Shown here one piece after another: positions 44,744 to 53,219 of a DNA stretch of 64,000 nucleotides. Numbering within the stretch: position 1 is the stretch's first letter; every line of letters begins with the position of its first letter. The DNA is from Tritrichomonas musculus (taxonomy: Eukaryota > Parabasalia > Tritrichomonadida > Tritrichomonadidae), in assembly GCA_039105265.1 (NCBI GenBank), contig JAPFFF010000019.1:2512501-2576500 (forward strand), written 5' to 3'. Under the pieces are notes generated by a model. It was not told the origin of the DNA. It did no database searches and was given only the letters and a program-made list of their open reading frames with translations. The position numbers and the translations under genes were made by a program.

Positions 44744-45110
44744 TATCAAAAATGTATCAACGATAAATTTTAAACAACCAATTACTAAGCGTTATTTCCA
44801 TACACAAGATAAAGAATTTGTTCTTCCAAGTGAATTCGTTTCAAGTAAGAATAAGAAATATATTGTTGTACAGTATGTTGGAGCAATTGTTAAAGATACT
44901 CTTGTTGGTGATTTGATGGTACACTCTGATATTGTACAACAAGATGGTTATTGTGATTGTTTCATTATGTTGGCAAACAGACGTCAAACCAAATATCGTA
45001 AATATGAGTTTCTTGGTCATGAACGTAATTTTAAAATTTGGTTCACAGATTTATATGGGAACTCAATTGAACCATCTGCTTTTGTAATGAGTTGCCTATT
45101 AATCTTTTAA
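44730..45110 (+). CDS. Conserved small beta-rich protein downstream of integrase, element D
   Basis: 126 residues with the family signature (TKRYFHTQDKEF, VVQYVGAIV, GDLMVHSDIV, IMLANRRQTKYRKYE, FKIWFTDLYGNSIEPSAF). It is almost the same as the G copy at 56756. The first 20 residues vary between copies. Confidence 0.75.
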   Translation: MLTNNIKNVSTINFKQPITKRYFHTQDKEFVLPSEFVSSKNKKYIVVQYVGAIVKDTLVGDLMVHSDIVQQDGYCDCFIMLANRRQTKYRKYEFLGHERNFKIWFTDLYGNSIEPSAFVMSCLLIF

Positions 45111-45133
45111 ATAGGTTTTTTTGTTTGCCAGGC

Positions 45134-45229
45134 ACCGAACATTTCATGCCCAACAGTCCTTTGGACATGGCGCTTCGACCTTCGGTCTCAGGCAATCCTT
45201 CGGATTGACTTCGCGACAACGTAGTTGTT
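45134..45229. repeat. Array of mini-hairpins, absent from element G
   Basis: GTCC-TTT-GGAC (45156-45166), GACC-TTC-GGTC (45177-45187), CAATCC-TTC-GGATTG (45193-45207), ACAAC-GTA-GTTGT (45216-45228). The matching interval in G (about 57150-57168) goes straight from GGGCACC to AAATAGCC. Confidence 0.92.
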
Positions 45230-45271
45230 GAATAGCCATTTAGGCCTTATTATTTTTGTTCCAAATGAAAA

Positions 45272-46462
45272 ATGATACATAAAACAAAGGATAAAAATAA
45301 AGAAGTATTAACAGCAGAACAAGAATCTAATTTAATTGATAAGGATGCAATTATTCTAGATAGAACTCACACATTATATTCATATATTGATAAAAAAGAT
45401 AAGAAAGTTTACTTCTATTTGAGTAGTAATTATCAAGATTTATTTGTTTTTATGGAAGGTGATAATATATTGTTAAATTTACCTAAGAAAGTTGATATGA
45501 ATACAAAAATGAACATCTTAGATAATAAACGTCCTTATTTAAAAAGAAAATTTGTCATTTCTATTGAAATTGGTTCCAAAATTGGAAATACAGATATTAA
45601 ATTTGTTGAAAGATGGTTTGATGAACTAAATAAATCATATATTGTATTAATGGAAGATTGTGGATATAAATATGCTATTAAAGAAACAAATAATTTCTGT
45701 TTTGAATTAGATTCCGAAGGAGATGTAAATAGAAAAATCAAACCACTTCCGTTGCACATATTTCTTTGTTTCAAACCTGAAACTTTTATGAATGAATGGA
45801 ATCGTGTTGAATTACGAAATTTGAATGAGGAAGCTGATTTAAAAAAATTTAAATATGAATTTCAAAATTGGCATTACCATTTTCCTGTTATTAATGTATT
45901 TAAATCTAATTATGTAAGTCCATTATTAAAAGTCCATTTTAATGAAACTCCTGAAAGCCTTGAACCATTAATGGATATTTCAGAAAATGATAATGATGGT
46001 AAATATGAAACAAGTAATGTCGATATCAATAATAAATATGATTATGATGAAATAAGACCTAAAAAAATAAATCCTCCAGTTCCATCTATGTTACGGGATT
46101 TGGAAACCGAGCAAAGCTCTACCGAAAATGAGAGTACGACTACAATGAAACCAGGTGTTGAGACATTACCGAGCTCTATTTTCAGCAATGTATCGACCTC
46201 AAATACATGGATGAAACCTCAAAGCTCTGTACAACAAAATCCTAATAACTTTAGTCCAATGAATTACTTTCAACCAACAACATTTAATATTCCAACAGGT
46301 ACTAATTTTAATTTTAATGCAGAGCCAAAAAAATCATCTTTAACTAGTGAAACAAATAATGCAACCAATGGAAACTTACCAAAGATTAATGAGAGTAAGT
46401 CAGAAAACAAACCAAAAACACATATATCAACTTTCAGATTACCAAAAAATAAAACAGATTAA
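45272..46462 (+). CDS. Probable virion-associated protein of element D (396 aa)
   Basis: Residues 1-230 look beta-rich and globular (YSYIDKKDKKVYFYLSSNYQ, KRKFVISIEIGSKIG, PLPLHIFLCFKPETF). The rest is disordered, with SSIFSNVSTSNTWMKPQ, an Asn/Phe/Pro stretch (FNIPTGTNFNFN) and a basic end. It is nearly identical to 57202-58398 in G and in the same position as the A gene at 2041. TATTTTTG at 45251-45258 is the nearest motif upstream. It converges on the large virion gene with 8 bp between. Function unknown. Confidence 0.65.
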   Translation: MIHKTKDKNKEVLTAEQESNLIDKDAIILDRTHTLYSYIDKKDKKVYFYLSSNYQDLFVFMEGDNILLNLPKKVDMNTKMNILDNKRPYLKRKFVISIEIGSKIGNTDIKFVERWFDELNKSYIVLMEDCGYKYAIKETNNFCFELDSEGDVNRKIKPLPLHIFLCFKPETFMNEWNRVELRNLNEEADLKKFKYEFQNWHYHFPVINVFKSNYVSPLLKVHFNETPESLEPLMDISENDNDGKYETSNVDINNKYDYDEIRPKKINPPVPSMLRDLETEQSSTENESTTTMKPGVETLPSSIFSNVSTSNTWMKPQSSVQQNPNNFSPMNYFQPTTFNIPTGTNFNFNAEPKKSSLTSETNNATNGNLPKINESKSENKPKTHISTFRLPKNKTD

Positions 46463-46470
46463 ATATTTTT

Positions 46471-48990
46471 TTATACTTCATTTTCATCTTCAGATTCATC
46501 GGATTCAACTTTAACATTAGCTAGTTTTTCATCAGTTCTTGATTTAATATATGTTTTGTCGCGATAATTATCATACATTGATTTATACAAATTTTTAACT
46601 TCAATGTAATTTCCGCCAACTTTCGAATTAATATGTTTATCAATATTTGAACCAAATTGTTCTCGTAAATGTTTCTTTTCTTCTTTAGTTGCTTTATTTT
46701 CTAATATTTTCTGTGCTAATTGTGTAAATCGTTTTTTCTTTTTTTCTGTATATCCAAGTCCAACTTTAGCTATTAGTTTAATTGTTTGGGATAATATTTC
46801 TCCTAATCGTTCTGATATTTCAGCTTCACCATTTATTTCACCGCCAATTGGGATAATACTTTTCATATTATTATTATAATCTTCTTGAATCTTAAGACCT
46901 AATTCAGAATTTACTGCTTTTGAGTGTACTTTTTTATATTTAACCCATTCATTCCAATCATTGCATTCATGTGTTTTCATTGCTTGCAATTCATATTGTA
47001 AAATAAATACAGCGGTACATATTTTTAAGTAACTGAATATACCCTTCAATGGTTCCATAAATTGATAATTTACACTTTCTCCATCAATTACAACTTCTCC
47101 TCCAAACATATTATAGAGTGCTAATTGCCATATTTTTGAAAAGATTGAACTCCATAATCCTCTTGCATTAAGTTTGGTGCTGACTTTGGGTTTAGATAAG
47201 CCAACCTCCTGATAAGCATTAACTGCTTTAATGAAATCTCCATCATATTTAACATCGATTTTACCAGCATCCCATTGTTTTTGTTTATAATTCCATGTTT
47301 TAGTAGTACCAGTAAGATTTTTCATCCATACTTCAAATGAATCATCTGTTTTACCAGCAATGCGTTCGGTTTGCCATAATTTCTTATAAGGGTCTGCTTT
47401 AACAAGACGGAATCCATTAATTATAACAGGTTTACCACGAGTATCAACAATAACGATGTCCTCTACTTTGTCGCCATTTAAGTCACAAATTGGATTACCA
47501 AGAGGGTCTTTAGTGTCTCTCCTTGCAGGAATTAATCGATATAATGGATATCCATTTTTATCAAATTTCTTCTTACAATAGGCTTCTGCGCCATCTCTTG
47601 TAGCACATTTTGGAGAGAATTTAATACGATAATTACCATTAATAAGAATATCAAATAATTCCCCTCGGAATTTACTAACATCAATACTTTGTTTATTTTC
47701 GAAAATGTATAAGTCATTTAAACGTTTTTGTGAAGCTTCAAATGTTTTACCAGCACGTTTACCAGTTGGGACAGACTGCATATAATTATTTTTGAATTCA
47801 GCAGTATCGATTGGAGATACACCTTCTGGTGATGCAATATCAACATTAAATAAATCATCGTAGTTTTCAGAACTAACTACGGGTTTTTTAGATGGTGATT
47901 TAAATACAGGCTTTGACATTGATTTAGGAATGGAAAAATATTCATTATCAACATTATTATCGTCAGAACTTTGTGAATCACTTTTCATGTTCCAAAATAT
48001 TTCTCGGTCACCATTTTCTATAATATACTTCATTAATTGTTTGAGCTTCTTTTTGTTTTTAGGCTCAGTTGTTTCTTCAAATATGTTTGTTTCACGTATT
48101 GCATCATGTAATTGTAATACAAGTTTTTTTACTCTGATGTCAGAATCATCTTTGGGATTTATAGCTCGATTATAATAATCATAAAGGTTTTCAGCAGTAA
48201 ACTCTTCATTTAATAACCCAAATTTCTTAAGTTGATTAGCATCAATTGTAGAAGATTTATTGTAAGCATCTGATAATTGTTGACCTTCTTGATTAGATTC
48301 TGCTATCTTTCTCATTGTTTCAATATTGGTTTTTCTTCTAATATTCTCAAATTGCATTAGGTTATTTATATTATCTGATACCTCATTGTTTTTATGTGAG
48401 TCTATATTATTTGTCAATGATTTGACAAGTGATTGAATCTGTGCGGTATCTTTTTTATTGAATACTGAATACTTCTCTGAGTCATCAGCAATACGATAAA
48501 ATAATTGTAAAGCATTAATATGATTACTATCAAGTATAACTAAATCATTAAGTGATTCAATATCTTTATTAATTCGATTTCTGAAATAATGGTCTGCTAA
48601 ATCGGGCTCCTCCTCCTCTTCAACTTGTGGAATGGAAACAGGTTTTTCTTCCTCCGCTTGTCGGAGGCTGCGAGAGCCCGCAGCTTTATTTTTCAGATAG
48701 TTGGTTAAATCAATAAAGTAATTCGCTTTTGAATCAAGTATTTTAGCTAATTCATTTTTTTGTCTTGAAGTTCCTTTAGGCTTTGCGTTATATTTATCAA
48801 GCATATCTTTTAAATTTGTTTTTACATCTTTGACATAGTTACGAGGATTCTTAAGATACTCAATAATATTACCAATAATTGTTGTTATTTGTGTTAACTT
48901 ACTATTTTGGAACATGAATACGAGCATATCTTGATAGTCCCTTTTTTTTACTTCGTTTAGTATGAAATCTTCGTTTATGTTTGTTATCAT
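46471..48990 (-). CDS. Large conserved virion-like protein of element D (839 aa)
   Basis: The fullest copy of this family. Residues 1-440 are mostly helical and charged, with Ser/Asp-rich linkers. The conserved core (about 443-545) has NGNYRIKF, RDGAEAYC, YRLIPARRD, DPLGNPICDLNGDKVEDIVI and PYKKLW; the DLNGDKVED stretch has calcium-loop spacing. It ends in helical (SELGLKIQEDYNNN) and acidic parts. It is head-to-head with the fibre gene, 14 bases between starts, so the two are likely co-controlled; a fibre-linked or vertex structural role is suggested by that place only. Confidence 0.65.
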   Translation of the reverse strand: MITNINEDFILNEVKKRDYQDMLVFMFQNSKLTQITTIIGNIIEYLKNPRNYVKDVKTNLKDMLDKYNAKPKGTSRQKNELAKILDSKANYFIDLTNYLKNKAAGSRSLRQAEEEKPVSIPQVEEEEEPDLADHYFRNRINKDIESLNDLVILDSNHINALQLFYRIADDSEKYSVFNKKDTAQIQSLVKSLTNNIDSHKNNEVSDNINNLMQFENIRRKTNIETMRKIAESNQEGQQLSDAYNKSSTIDANQLKKFGLLNEEFTAENLYDYYNRAINPKDDSDIRVKKLVLQLHDAIRETNIFEETTEPKNKKKLKQLMKYIIENGDREIFWNMKSDSQSSDDNNVDNEYFSIPKSMSKPVFKSPSKKPVVSSENYDDLFNVDIASPEGVSPIDTAEFKNNYMQSVPTGKRAGKTFEASQKRLNDLYIFENKQSIDVSKFRGELFDILINGNYRIKFSPKCATRDGAEAYCKKKFDKNGYPLYRLIPARRDTKDPLGNPICDLNGDKVEDIVIVDTRGKPVIINGFRLVKADPYKKLWQTERIAGKTDDSFEVWMKNLTGTTKTWNYKQKQWDAGKIDVKYDGDFIKAVNAYQEVGLSKPKVSTKLNARGLWSSIFSKIWQLALYNMFGGEVVIDGESVNYQFMEPLKGIFSYLKICTAVFILQYELQAMKTHECNDWNEWVKYKKVHSKAVNSELGLKIQEDYNNNMKSIIPIGGEINGEAEISERLGEILSQTIKLIAKVGLGYTEKKKKRFTQLAQKILENKATKEEKKHLREQFGSNIDKHINSKVGGNYIEVKNLYKSMYDNYRDKTYIKSRTDEKLANVKVESDESEDENEV
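48651..48684. repeat. Hairpin pair with larger loops inside the large virion gene
   Basis: CCTCCG-CTTGT-CGGAGG (48651-48667) followed directly by GCTGCG-AGAGCC-CGCAGC (48667-48684). It resembles the tri-loop pairs but has longer loops; it is GC-rich within an AT-rich gene. Confidence 0.6.
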
Positions 48991-49007
48991 TTATTATTCC
49001 CAAAATG
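48988..49007. promoter_or_regulatory. Compact bidirectional start region, virion gene / fibre
   Basis: CATTTATTATTCCCAAAATG: start codons of the minus-strand virion gene and plus-strand fibre gene lie 14 bases apart, the same head-to-head pairing as in A. Confidence 0.55.
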
Positions 49008-51857
49008 TTCACGATAGAACAAGCGGGTACTATAAAAAAAGTAAATACAATTGATGAATTGATAATAGAATATATCAAGAAATATGCTTGCCAATGCAAT
49101 AACGGAAATAATTTAGGGTCAAGCTTGAATACTGAGGAATTGAAAGAATTATTAAAACCATACGCAAAAACAACTGATTTATTCGATTATTTGAAAACAG
49201 AGGAATTCAATAAAGAATTATTAAAGTATGCTAGTAGTGAAGAAATTGAAAACGCTGTTAATACATTACGTGATTACGTTGTTAACAACTTTGCATTATC
49301 AACTGACATACCTGAAATACCTACAGATTTGGTTAATGAATCTGCTTTGACAACTGCTTTGGAACCATATGCGAAACTTACGAACTTAAGTGAGTACGCT
49401 AAAGCGCAGGACTTACAGTCTTATGTAAAAAAAGAAGACATTCCTGAGATACCCACAGTTCTCAAAAATAGTGAGTTGCAATTGAACATAAAAGACCAAG
49501 TATCAGACGAAATGTTTCAGAAATTGATGGCTGATGATGTTAACCCATTATCAGCTCAAGCATCAATGTGTTTAACAAGTATGGCGGCTAATGAAGGTCT
49601 TCAAGCGGCTTTGGATTCTTGTGCCAGAGAATATGTTTCAAAAGAAGACCTCCCAAAGATTATTGAGCAAGTGAAAAGCGAAATCCCAGAAATCATTGAG
49701 GGTCAAACAACAATTCAATTCACAATCGCCAATAATACAATTCTTGATTTGGATTACGACCCATATCATATACTGATTGAGCAATATGGGTTAGATATTG
49801 TCTCATCAGACAGTTACTATACGGCCCATTATGTTCACGCAGACTATTCGTACAATGACAATGATGATAATCTACCCTCTCAGATACTGTGTATGGAAGG
49901 AAGTGATTCTAGTCTTTGGATACTATATCAATCACATGAATTAATTAATCCAGGAACTGGTGAAACACCAGAAATATTATCATGTTCAATAACCAAAACT
50001 GTTGAACCAACAAACAAAAACATTTATTCGGCAAGATATGTGTCAAACAATTATGCATTAAAAGAAGATATCCCAGAACCTGTCGATTTGACACCATATT
50101 ATTCTAGTGCACAAGCTGATGAGAAGTTTGTTGATGAAGATGAATTGGCTTATGAATTAGATAAGTATGCATTGAAAACAGATATACCAACAATTCCATC
50201 TGATTTGGTTAATGAATCTGCATTGAGTACTGCATTATATGGTACTGAATTGAATATTGAATATCCGAATCCCGTTCGTGATTATATATTTGTAAAACCA
50301 TACTTACCAGAAACCGATATACATGTGATATTTGATGTTAATTGGGGTTCTAACAAGGATTACATTAACAATATTCAACATTTTGATTTGATATTCAAGC
50401 CTTATGAAAAATATATGAGAGGGTATAGAATGATGTTAGATAATGGATTATCTATTGTATGGTATGACCGTGGCGAATTTATGTTGTGTAATTCAAGTGG
50501 CAATACTCAATGGTTAATCAACGTCATTAAAGCACAAATCGAATCACCATTTATTAAAACTGCAAATGTTGTTGATGAAAATCCAGAACAAATCACAATT
50601 CAATGTACACAGAATGAAAGTGGTTGTGTAGTTCCTGATAATGATATAAGAAGAGTATTCACAACCAAAAATATTATCGTCAAATTCAAACGAAATGCTG
50701 ATGATGCATCATATGAAGAAGTTGAATACGAATACAGTTTATATAAAAGTTTGAATATGATTTACAAATCAACAAGCAATGAATTAATAAATATTAATTA
50801 TAATACCCATATCGTTTCATTGAGAGCTGAGGATGATACACTGACTAATATATATGATGCATCTATCACATTAATCCGCAACCGACCTGTGAACGATGAT
50901 ATGATTACTTCAGTGAAATATGTGAATGATAACTTTGCTCTGAAGTCAAACGTCATAACAGAAGAACAACTAATAAAAAAATGTGCTATTGATTGCGGAC
51001 CGATTACAGAGGGCGGTGAAATATCAATTCATTATCTAAAACTTGAAGGTAATGTGATTAAACTGGAATATATAGTAGGTGATTATGCGCTATGTTTGGA
51101 AATAAGAATATTATTCTATGATACAACTGGAAATCCCCACAACATTGTTCTTGTATTACATCAAAGAACTGTGTATTTCGACAATTTCAAATTCCCACTA
51201 TATTATGAAGACACTGTTGATATATCATCAGGAAGACCCCTGACATATAATTTCCCAATAGGTGGATATTCTTGGACAACTACTCAGGAATTATTAGATG
51301 CTAAACAAATATATTCAAGATGCATCATGTCCCGAGGTTATTTAGCAAAATATAAGGCTGCTATTTACGGAACGCAATCAAACACAACAATTACTCACTA
51401 CTCCCCAATCGAGTCATCAATGAACTCTATTAATGATTTCGTTATTGGAGCTCCAGTATATATGACAGGTAAGGTTTATAAACATGATGGTGATACGTGG
51501 GTACGAAACAATGTTTCTCAGCCAAACAAAGTTTGGATACTTTCAACTGTGAATGATACTACAGATTGTATTTGTAGTGTCAAAACTACTGGTTCATGGA
51601 AAGAATATGTTGGTATTTGTGTTAGAATTGATGAAAAAAATAATTGTATTACCTTCGCTTCCCATGGCGATTATCTTGTAAAAGTTGATGATTCATCTTG
51701 TTATGGTATTGGGGATGAAGTATTTATTGATAATGAAGATAATAAATTGAAGATTCTTTCAGGAGAGACAGCGATAACATCAAAAATAAAACGCATGACT
51801 GTCGGAATCATAACTGCAATAATAGATAATAAAACACTTGCATGCTTTAAGGCATAA
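49005..51857 (+). CDS. Tail-fibre-like protein of element D (950 aa)
   Basis: I start at 49005 (MFTIEQAG) because the start-proximal sequence matches A and the upstream Met would overlap the divergent gene. In order: an N-terminal anchor (TIDELIIEYIKKYACQC); a shaft with YAKTTDLFDYLKTEEF and DIPEIPTDLVNESALTTALE blocks; the shared module (about 235-360); further shaft; a D-specific domain (about 420-640); the second shared module (ISIHYLKLEGNVIKLEYIVG on); and the conserved C-terminal domain with VGICVRID and GIGDEVFIDNED. It is probably a trimeric attachment fibre. Confidence 0.78.
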   Translation: MFTIEQAGTIKKVNTIDELIIEYIKKYACQCNNGNNLGSSLNTEELKELLKPYAKTTDLFDYLKTEEFNKELLKYASSEEIENAVNTLRDYVVNNFALSTDIPEIPTDLVNESALTTALEPYAKLTNLSEYAKAQDLQSYVKKEDIPEIPTVLKNSELQLNIKDQVSDEMFQKLMADDVNPLSAQASMCLTSMAANEGLQAALDSCAREYVSKEDLPKIIEQVKSEIPEIIEGQTTIQFTIANNTILDLDYDPYHILIEQYGLDIVSSDSYYTAHYVHADYSYNDNDDNLPSQILCMEGSDSSLWILYQSHELINPGTGETPEILSCSITKTVEPTNKNIYSARYVSNNYALKEDIPEPVDLTPYYSSAQADEKFVDEDELAYELDKYALKTDIPTIPSDLVNESALSTALYGTELNIEYPNPVRDYIFVKPYLPETDIHVIFDVNWGSNKDYINNIQHFDLIFKPYEKYMRGYRMMLDNGLSIVWYDRGEFMLCNSSGNTQWLINVIKAQIESPFIKTANVVDENPEQITIQCTQNESGCVVPDNDIRRVFTTKNIIVKFKRNADDASYEEVEYEYSLYKSLNMIYKSTSNELININYNTHIVSLRAEDDTLTNIYDASITLIRNRPVNDDMITSVKYVNDNFALKSNVITEEQLIKKCAIDCGPITEGGEISIHYLKLEGNVIKLEYIVGDYALCLEIRILFYDTTGNPHNIVLVLHQRTVYFDNFKFPLYYEDTVDISSGRPLTYNFPIGGYSWTTTQELLDAKQIYSRCIMSRGYLAKYKAAIYGTQSNTTITHYSPIESSMNSINDFVIGAPVYMTGKVYKHDGDTWVRNNVSQPNKVWILSTVNDTTDCICSVKTTGSWKEYVGICVRIDEKNNCITFASHGDYLVKVDDSSCYGIGDEVFIDNEDNKLKILSGETAITSKIKRMTVGIITAIIDNKTLACFKA

Positions 51858-51883
51858 ATAGTATAAAAAAAATTTTTTTTAGC

Positions 51884-52285
51884 TTAATTGTTGGATGAGA
51901 TTATTTGAATCAGCTTTCCCGTCATGTATAACGATAAATTGATATTTAATTGTTCACGAATTAGATTCTGAAGGAATTGAATTCGATTAGACCTTGGTTG
52001 ATTCATAATTGTTTCTTTATGGTCAGAAGCAAATTGAAGAACTTGGTCTCTCTGTTCATCATTAAGGAATTTGGATTTGTTTAATGGAAATGAACGATTT
52101 GTTCTTCTTCGTATAGGATTTAATTCATTTGATTGTTCAGTTGATTCAGTTGATGGTTCGACACTTTGTGCCTCAGATTCAGTTGGTTGTTCAATTTGTG
52201 TTTCATTTGATATATTATTTAATTGTTCGAATTCGGTTTTCAAAGCAAGTAATTCAGAAATGATATGGTCGATGCGTTGTTGCAT
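51884..52285 (-). CDS. Terminal-adjacent helical protein (133 aa)
   Basis: Homologue of 13522-14019: N-terminal coiled coil, Glu/Ser/Thr-rich linker, then NKSKFLNDEQRDQVLQF and NINLSLYMTGKLIQ. It lies between fibre and right TIR and points inward. No known function. Confidence 0.65.
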   Translation of the reverse strand: MQQRIDHIISELLALKTEFEQLNNISNETQIEQPTESEAQSVEPSTESTEQSNELNPIRRRTNRSFPLNKSKFLNDEQRDQVLQFASDHKETIMNQPRSNRIQFLQNLIREQLNINLSLYMTGKLIQIISSNN

Positions 52286-52323
52286 TTTTTAAATAAGATA
52301 AAAAAAACAAATTCTTAATTTAA

Positions 52324-52587
52324 AATTTTATAACTTGTTCTCAGAATCACTCTGGAGCCCTTATTTAAATTTTAAATCCCGAATTAACTTTGAAATAAAT
52401 TTTAAAATGAGTGTTTAGCGCTTTATGACAGGCCTTGTTCTACAACAGATTATGGAGGCTAATTAAAATTTAAACCCTGTGGATAATTTTTTCGTTAATT
52501 TTCAAAATGAGGTTTTGAGCTTGGTTCCTGGTATTGGGAGACCTAGAAAAATTATTCGACCACCAATACGAACATACATATACTACT
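52324..52587 (-). repeat. Right TIR of element D (264 bp)
   Basis: Inverse of 30437-30700; ends CATATACTACT at 52587, followed by TTAGTT. Confidence 0.95.
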
Positions 52588-52910
52588 TTAGTTTGAGAAT
52601 TAGTTTTTTTCAGTGTTATTCCTTGGTTACCGAGGTTGGTTTCCTATAAATTTTGAGAATCGATTTTGACATTGAGCCAACATAGTAGGCACTCGGTACA
52701 AAGTACCTCGATTCTTCAATTGATTCGGCACATAGTGCCTTAGAACAACTTTGTTGTCTGTTCTACAATTGATTTTGTAATTCATGGTTGCAACTAAATT
52801 TTAGAGTTAATTTATTTATTTTTTTCAGAGTTGATTTTGAGCTTGGTTTCCGAGGTGGGTTTCCTATAAAAAAGTCGTAGGTAACCAGCCATCCCCATTC
52901 TTATACTACT
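52588..52910 (-). repeat. Right TIR of element C, outer part
   Basis: After the second TTAGTT, matches 23867-24183 inverted and ends CTTATACTACT at 52910. It includes mini-hairpins such as GGTAC-AAA-GTACC and GGCAC-ATA-GTGCC. Confidence 0.92.
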
Positions 52911-53127
52911 GACCTTTGTCAGCAAAATTTAATCCTGTATCAATTGCTCTAACAGCATCACCAATAAGAGGTATTTCACCCAAAACAGGTTTTACGGCAT
53001 TAGTTACTCTTTTACCAACTTCAACAACTTTGGGAAGTGCTTTACCAACCTTAGTTGCAACATTCTTAATTGTATTACCTACAGATTTAAAAGCGTTTTT
53101 CATTTTTTTGAAGATTCCGATACCCAT
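52911..53127 (-). CDS. Small amphipathic protein of element G, cut by element C
   Basis: Identical in sequence to the first 72 residues of the D copy (40865-41119); element C lies in its C-terminal part. Confidence 0.7.
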
Positions 53128-53219
53128 TGTTTTCATTACGAAAAAAGACCCATAATAGTACTTTTTTTGTTTATCATTCAAACTTCGTTTGAAAGTCTTT
53201 TTATTCCATAAAAAGTCAA

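Larger units (their letters stand above)
30437..52587 (+). mobile_element. Element D: full-length Polinton-like element with TSD
   Basis: Starts AGTAGTATATG and ends CATATACTACT, with 264-bp TIRs that differ at only about four positions, and flanked by a perfect 6-bp duplication TTAGTT (30431-30436 and 52588-52593). Length 22,151 bp. It carries pPolB, KilA-N protein, ATPase, MCP, integrase, fibre and eleven further genes. It lies in the right TIR of C. It looks whole; the near-identical TIRs suggest a recent insertion. Confidence 0.95.
23867..52910 (+). mobile_element. Element C: two-gene mini-Polinton, split by element D
   Basis: Ends AGTAGTATAAG (23867) and CTTATACTACT (52910), with 611-bp TIRs. 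Without D and its duplicated target the element is 6,887 bp and holds only a pPolB gene and a coiled-coil gene; no integrase, capsid or ATPase. It lies in the small amphipathic gene of G on the right. The left flank (AGCGCA) does not match the right flank (GACCTT), so the locus has been rearranged or misjoined. Apart from D it looks nearly whole. Confidence 0.85.
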
